Notes under the pieces: model-generated
The model's input: only the letters and a program-made list of their open reading frames with translations
Told to the model about the DNA's origin: nothing
The model's database searches: none
Origin: Planctomycetales bacterium
GTDB lineage: Bacteria; Planctomycetota; SBBH01
NCBI GenBank assembly: GCA_005239795.1
Contig: SBBH01000165.1
Location: 1 to 15,771 of the forward strand
Length of the DNA: 15,771 nucleotides
Reading direction: 5' to 3'
Position numbers and translations under genes: made by a program
Part shown: in pieces, positions 12,520 through 15,771 of the stretch
Numbering within the stretch: position 1 is the stretch's first letter
How the letters are laid out: each line of letters begins with the position of its first letter

Positions 12520-14889
12520 TCAGGTTCCGGAGATTTCCATCGGCTCTTCCGGTTCTCCCGGTTTCACCCAGAGGGGAACAGAGCGGATTTTCTCTTTTTC
12601 GATCAGGAAATCTCGGATCTTCACACGACTTTTCGGATTCGAGAGCCCATCCGTGATTCTTTGAATATCCCCCCACTGCAAGGGGTGCTGACCCTGTTCC
12701 CCTTTTCGAATCGCGATCTTTTTCAGGGTTTCCAGCGTTTGGGACGATCGGCTCCGGATCCCTTCCAGATCTTCCAGATAGGCCATCACTGCGAGGGCGT
12801 GCAGGTGGTTCAGATGTTCTTTCTTGACCCATTCGAACCGGAACTCCTGAGTCGGAATGATCCACCAGGTGAGCTGATTGATGAGTTCCAGGAGGGTCCT
12901 TCCGGAAGGGTGCGAGAACTCCTCCGGAGGGATCCCCGGCGCCAAGTACCGGAAGAAGAAAGGGCGTGCTTGCACGGCTTCCGTGAGCATGGCGAGGGCT
13001 TCCCGGTTTTCCCCGGCGTAAAAGCGCCTCATCCCCTCCTTGAAATTCCTGTAAAAGGGGTCCAGATTGTTGCCTTCTGCGTCGTAGACCCCGTCGCGCG
13101 CCACGGCGTAGCAGATCTCTCCTGGCCGGCAGGGGCCGTTCACGCGGACCTCGGTCGCCCGTTCGATCGGCCAGTGGAGGGTGGCGCCCAGGACATACTT
13201 GAAGGGGTGGAAAGTCTCCGCGTCCCAGTCGGGGGCGATCATCGCGTGGTTCTGCATGAAGAACCACGCGGGCTGGATCCCGCAGACATGGAGCCCCCCT
13301 TGGGGCTGGCGGAGATGTTCCGCTTTTTCGGGGTGCGAAGCGAGGTCCTGCCGGATCGTCTCGGCAGCCAGGACGTAATCGTAATGCGTGATGAGGCCAG
13401 GCAGACGGGAGAGCGAGAGCCGCGTCTGTAGGGTCGTCGTATGGGCCAGGATAAGGAAGGCGGCGATCCCGGCCATCGCAGTTCCCAAGAACAGTTTGGC
13501 GGAAAGTTTCATTTTTCGGAGAACGAAACCACCTCCTTCAGAGATCAGCGTGGCAACGCAAACCGCGACCAGCGGAGACAGGTAGATGTAATAGCGGGAG
13601 GGGATCCGCGTGTCGAATTGGGCCACGCCGGCGCAGGCGACCAGATACCAGCCGAGGAAGGGGAGCCTTTCGCGGAGCGAGCGGAAACAGACGTAGGCGA
13701 AGAGGAGAAGCACGAAAAACGAGAGCGCCTCGGTAAGGGTCGGTCCTCCCTTCAGGACCGCCGGGAGCGTGACGACATGCCAGCGGTCGTAGAGCAGGGT
13801 TTTGTAGAGGCTCGCCTCTGGAATCCAGGAGAGTTTGAAGGCCAGGATCCAGGGGGCGATATGTCCCAAGCTCAACAGGGCAAACACGCATCCTGCGATG
13901 AAAGTGGTCATCGGAGAATATTGCGCGAACATCCGACGCCTCACGGTGGATAGGGGGTCGTTCACCAGTTTCCAGAGACGATGCAGGAAAAGAAGGATTG
14001 AAACGCTGGCGGCCAAGAGGAGCGCGCCGATGACCCAATAGGGCACTCCTAAATCGAGGAAGAGAAGGCGGACGGAAATCGCTTGTCCCTCCGCGCCGCG
14101 AAAGAAGCTCAAGATGCGGAAGGGGAGATAAACTAGAAATAAAGGGGTCCACCATCGGAGGCGCCTCCGAATTTCCTGTTCAGAGCCACTCGTACAAAAG
14201 ATGTCCAGGGCGATATGGAACGGCGCCAGAAAAATGGTAACCCGGAGAAGTGAAGAGAGCACCGCCGCGGCCACTGTGGCCTTCTTCCACCAAAGCGCTC
14301 TGGGAGCTCCTTGCGCGATGCGATTCTCAGTCTCGCGGTAGAGGATCAGCGTTAGGAACACGCCACTGAGGACGGAGAGGTGCTGGAAGGAGATCGGCCA
14401 GAGGTAGGCGTGGAACTGTGGGGAATAGACCAGGAAGAAGATCGCCGAGAACGCGGAGGCGGCGATCCCCATCCGAAATCCGCGTGCCAGGAGAACCCAG
14501 AAAAGAAGGGCATTGAGGTGGTGGAGCGCGAAGAGGGACAGGGAGTAATATTTCACCTCGAGGCCCAAGAAGCGCTGCATCAGGTGCCAATAGATGTTGA
14601 GCGAAGGGATGCCATATTCGTGCGCCAAGTGGAATACGAATCGAAAAACCTCCCCGAAGCTCTTTCCATGGCTTTCCTGGATGGCGATCGGCGTGAAGAT
14701 CAGGGTGTCGTCCTCGAGGTCCGGATATTCCAGGCGCGGGGCGATGGCACGGTAGAGGGAGACCGAGGCCCAGGCGAAGAGGGCCCCCCAGAAGCAGGTC
14801 AGGGCGATGGTGCGAAAAGGCGCGCTCCAGCGTTTTTTTAGGGAGTTCCAGCTCGCGGAGAGTCTCTCTAAAAGATCTTGGGGGGACAC
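12520..14889 (-). CDS. Large membrane protein with soluble TPR-like C-terminal domain
   Basis: A 789-residue protein. After a short cytoplasmic N-terminus there are about ten to eleven membrane segments up to residue ~500. The first outer loop is acidic (YPDLEDD, D57-D61) and is followed by a GT-C-like run through FGEVFRFVFHLAHEYGIPSLN. Residues ~500-789 are soluble, probably periplasmic; one part (FYRNFKEGMRRFYAGENREALAMLTEA, near 609-635) reads like a tetratricopeptide repeat. The start is a GTG at 14887-14889, chosen because no other start occurs before the first membrane segment; its ribosome site is poor. It leads a four-gene operon. The N-terminal half resembles the broken divergent gene at 15118 in the order of motifs. 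A glycosyltransferase or glycan-assembly role is likely from context, but I do not recognise the exact family. Confidence 0.78.
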   Translation of the reverse strand: MSPQDLLERLSASWNSLKKRWSAPFRTIALTCFWGALFAWASVSLYRAIAPRLEYPDLEDDTLIFTPIAIQESHGKSFGEVFRFVFHLAHEYGIPSLNIYWHLMQRFLGLEVKYYSLSLFALHHLNALLFWVLLARGFRMGIAASAFSAIFFLVYSPQFHAYLWPISFQHLSVLSGVFLTLILYRETENRIAQGAPRALWWKKATVAAAVLSSLLRVTIFLAPFHIALDIFCTSGSEQEIRRRLRWWTPLFLVYLPFRILSFFRGAEGQAISVRLLFLDLGVPYWVIGALLLAASVSILLFLHRLWKLVNDPLSTVRRRMFAQYSPMTTFIAGCVFALLSLGHIAPWILAFKLSWIPEASLYKTLLYDRWHVVTLPAVLKGGPTLTEALSFFVLLLFAYVCFRSLRERLPFLGWYLVACAGVAQFDTRIPSRYYIYLSPLVAVCVATLISEGGGFVLRKMKLSAKLFLGTAMAGIAAFLILAHTTTLQTRLSLSRLPGLITHYDYVLAAETIRQDLASHPEKAEHLRQPQGGLHVCGIQPAWFFMQNHAMIAPDWDAETFHPFKYVLGATLHWPIERATEVRVNGPCRPGEICYAVARDGVYDAEGNNLDPFYRNFKEGMRRFYAGENREALAMLTEAVQARPFFFRYLAPGIPPEEFSHPSGRTLLELINQLTWWIIPTQEFRFEWVKKEHLNHLHALAVMAYLEDLEGIRSRSSQTLETLKKIAIRKGEQGQHPLQWGDIQRITDGLSNPKSRVKIRDFLIEKEKIRSVPLWVKPGEPEEPMEISGT

Positions 14890-15117
14890 GAGGGAAGAAG
14901 GATTCTCCCGGCTGAAGGAAACGTATGCAAGGAGGAAGATCGGTATCGCCGATGTCTGTTTCTCAAAAAACCGTTGCTCGATACATTACTTCACCGACGA
15001 TCGTGTCGAGAAACTCTCATGCCTCTATAGGGAGGGATGTGATTTGTAAGAGGTGCCGATATCGGAAAGATCTCTGGCACGGTTTGCGCGACACGGCGGC
15101 GCTGGACTTGAGGCGAC
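14890..15117. other. Divergent intergenic region
   Basis: These 228 bases lie between the large membrane-protein gene and the broken plus-strand gene, and both would be transcribed from here. The stretch is richer in A/T than the genes, especially 14960-15050. A weak pair TTCTCA/TACATT (14960-14965 and 14982-14987, spacing 16) could serve the plus strand, but nothing in either direction is convincing. Short ORFs across it have no family features. Confidence 0.5.
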
Positions 15118-15645
15118 ATGTTTAAAAAAATCGGCTTTCTCGTAGAGGAGTGGGGGAATCAACACTTCCGCCTTTTTCTGAGCACACTCGGGATCGGCAC
15201 CGCGATCGCCTATTTTTTATGGCGTGCGGACGAACTTCCGGTCTGGAGCGACACGCCGTATATCACAGCCAACCGTTTCGACATGGCTCAACCTCTCACC
15301 TGGAAAGGATCAAGATCGCTGCCGGAAATCCTGGGTAATGCATTTGGACATATCAGCTCCTCAGGTTACCGACCGGTGACACGCGCGATTCAACTTCTGG
15401 GAATAATGTTGTTCAGCGACCCCTCTTACGATCCGCGCAAATGGTACGCGGTCGTCGGGTTCGTCGTGGGGTGTCTCGCTGTCGCCTACTTTCTTGTGGC
15501 ACGACGCTTCCTCCATTCCAACGCGCCGGCTCTTCTCGCCACCTTTTTTTTCCTCTCCTCCACGGCGTTTATTACGGGGGCCTGGCCTGTCTTGGATATC
15601 CAAGCGGCGGAGCTTCCCCCCATGGGTTGGACAGATTCTGGGTAA
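15118..15645 (+). pseudogene. Truncated membrane protein, N-terminal fragment
   Basis: The frame gives 175 residues from ATG 15118, with GAGG four bases before it, to a TAA at 15643-15645. It has a cytoplasmic start (MFKKIGFLVEEWG), a first span (about 19-35), an outer loop (ELPVWSDTPYITANRFD), SLPEILGNAFGHISSSGYRP, then spans near 109-126 and 136-152. The order and spacing match residues ~35-180 of the large membrane protein at 12520-14889: FGEVFRFVFHLAHEYGIP against LPEILGNAFGHISSSGYRP, and AIFFLVYSPQFHAYLWPISFQ against ATFFFLSSTAFITGAWPVLDIQ. That relative is 789 residues long. Here the protein stops in mid-domain and sequence with inverted repeats follows. No other frame continues the protein. 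A gene broken by deletion or insertion, an assembly break, or a short functional product are all possible; I favour the first. Confidence 0.6.
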
Positions 15646-15771
15646 GGTTAAGCTGTAGGTCCTCTCCCTCCGAGCTCTTTCCGTAGAGACCTCCCCGCCC
15701 CCCTGGGGGGAGAGGGGGGCGGGAAACGCGCCACCCGATTGCGCGCAAAGTAGATTTCCGCCGGAGTCCTC
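15646..15771. other. Non-coding tail after the broken gene
   Basis: These 126 bases, up to the window edge, carry no ORF with coding character. They hold the inverted repeats listed at 15661-15723 and then sequence in which I see nothing. They could be intergenic DNA joined to the broken gene by a rearrangement. Confidence 0.45.
15661..15723. repeat. Nested GC-rich inverted repeats
   Basis: CCTCTCCC (15661-15668) is complementary to GGGAGAGG (15708-15715), and CCCGCCCCCC (15694-15703) is perfectly complementary over 10 bp to GGGGGGCGGG (15714-15723), with a ten-base loop. The two pairings overlap by two bases and are nearly alternatives. The tract is followed by only AAA, so it is not a classical terminator. 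Such C/G-rich palindromes are typical of dispersed intergenic repeats. Confidence 0.6.

Noticed and set aside
12430..13431. 333-residue plus-strand frame opposite the large membrane protein
   Set aside because: It spans the end of one real gene and the start of another on the opposite strand and has shadow-like composition.
15056..15065. 10-bp palindrome CCGATATCGG before the broken gene
   Set aside because: About fifteen perfect 10-bp palindromes are expected by chance in a window of this size, and there is no second copy nearby.
15600..15690. Frameshift rescue of the broken membrane protein
   Set aside because: I read the other two frames past 15600. One stops within about 20 codons, and the other gives a polar Ser/Arg-rich tail. 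Neither continues the hydrophobic pattern of the relative.

Overview
The window is GC-rich DNA with strong G/C bias at third codon positions. It is tightly packed with genes for surface-glycan synthesis, mostly large multi-span membrane proteins. The organism looks like a diderm bacterium, probably known mainly from environmental genomes. The supporting signs are a GmhA-type sugar isomerase, secreted proteins with bacterial signal peptides, operons with stop/start overlaps and frequent GTG starts. No marker gene fixes the phylum, and I do not name one.

Layout, left to right. The start of an exported-protein gene runs off the left edge (1-88, minus). Divergent from it is a secreted protein resembling a six-hairpin (alpha/alpha barrel) glycosidase (196-2487, plus). 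It converges on a four-gene minus-strand operon (6127 down to 2525): a GT-C-like membrane protein, a GmhA-family SIS isomerase, and two adjacent 167-residue proteins that each have three membrane segments and a helix-turn-helix-like tail. Back to back with this operon lies a radical SAM gene with a B12-binding-type N-terminal domain (6205-7680, plus). A spacer with two GC-rich hairpins separates it from a second minus-strand operon (14889 down to 7814): a large membrane protein with a soluble C-terminal domain, a small GT-C-like protein, a GT4 glycosyltransferase and a YfhO-family membrane protein. Divergent from this operon is a 175-residue N-terminal piece of a membrane protein similar to the first gene of the operon (15118-15645). 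Its reading frame ends just before a non-coding stretch with strong inverted repeats.

How the parts could work together (inference): GT4 and the GT-C/YfhO proteins would add sugars to a lipid-linked or surface glycan on the two faces of the inner membrane. The SIS protein would supply or modify a sugar phosphate. The radical SAM enzyme could modify a sugar or lipid. The secreted barrel protein could trim glycan outside the cell. No flippase, polymerase or transporter is visible, so the locus probably continues beyond the window.

There is no tRNA, rRNA, CRISPR array or recognisable transposase. No gap between genes exceeds 300 bases. The least usual items are the tandem membrane/helix-turn-helix pair, a 20-bp perfect palindrome filling the gap before the GT4 gene, a replaced active-site glutamate in the SIS protein, and the broken membrane-protein gene at the right edge.
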